From NCBI GenBank assembly GCA_009693885.1, contig SHWK01000078.1, positions 1-5,474 on the forward strand: a stretch of 5,474 bases of DNA. The letters are read 5' to 3'. Every line of letters begins with the position of its first letter. Positions within the stretch are counted from its first letter, which is position 1. Source of the stretch: Rickettsiales bacterium (GTDB lineage Bacteria > Pseudomonadota > Alphaproteobacteria > Rickettsiales > UBA1997). The notes beneath the pieces were generated by a model, which did no database searches, was not told the origin of the DNA, and saw only the letters and a list, made by a program, of their open reading frames with translations. A program made the translations under genes and the position numbers. Shown one piece after another: positions 5,462 to 5,474 of this stretch.

Positions 5462-5474
5462 TTAATTGCATAGC

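Noticed and set aside
1..5474. Mobile element, CRISPR, toxin-antitoxin or defence system
   Set aside because: No transposase, integrase, regularly spaced repeats, target-site duplications or defence domains were found; all long frames are accounted for by housekeeping or conserved chromosomal genes.

Overview
The window comes from an AT-rich bacterial genome, most likely an alphaproteobacterium. The lineage is inferred from three things: the L27 protein starts directly with ASKKAGGSSRNGRDS, the MerR-family regulator is of the type with the VIRFWEEQFPQIKP motif, and a DUF2066 protein is paired with an AI-2E/PerM permease. The low GC content, short gaps and weak Shine-Dalgarno sites would fit a Rickettsiales- or Holosporales-like, possibly host-associated, organism. 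The window alone cannot prove this.

Layout. Positions 7-793 lie on the minus strand: rplU (L21), two small hairpins, rpmA (L27), a rho-independent terminator, then a tRNA-Leu(UAG) gene that begins only a few bases after the terminator's U-tract. Positions 794-1036 are a divergent intergenic region with a good minus-strand promoter for rplU, a plausible plus-strand promoter, and a GC-rich leader hairpin followed by eight T just before the next gene. Positions 1037-3186 are a tight two-gene plus-strand unit: an exported DUF2066 protein and an AI-2E/PerM-type multispanning membrane protein. The 89-base gap 3187-3275 holds two adjacent hairpins, one long. Positions 3276-5461 form a second plus-strand unit: a MerR-family regulator, a histidine-triad (HIT) protein starting one base after the MerR stop codon, and cystathionine beta-lyase (metC) with the only textbook Shine-Dalgarno site in the window.

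How the parts work together. The minus-strand side is translation machinery (two 50S proteins and a tRNA). The DUF2066-PerM pair is a known conserved envelope-associated neighbourhood of unclear function. The MerR-HIT-metC set is probably co-transcribed and ends in methionine/sulfur amino-acid metabolism, but nothing shows that the three share a pathway.

No mobile element, CRISPR array, defence system, broken gene or clear sign of horizontal transfer was seen. This is mostly ordinary chromosomal housekeeping sequence. The most interesting items are RNA-level structures in the gaps and the unusual gene neighbourhoods.
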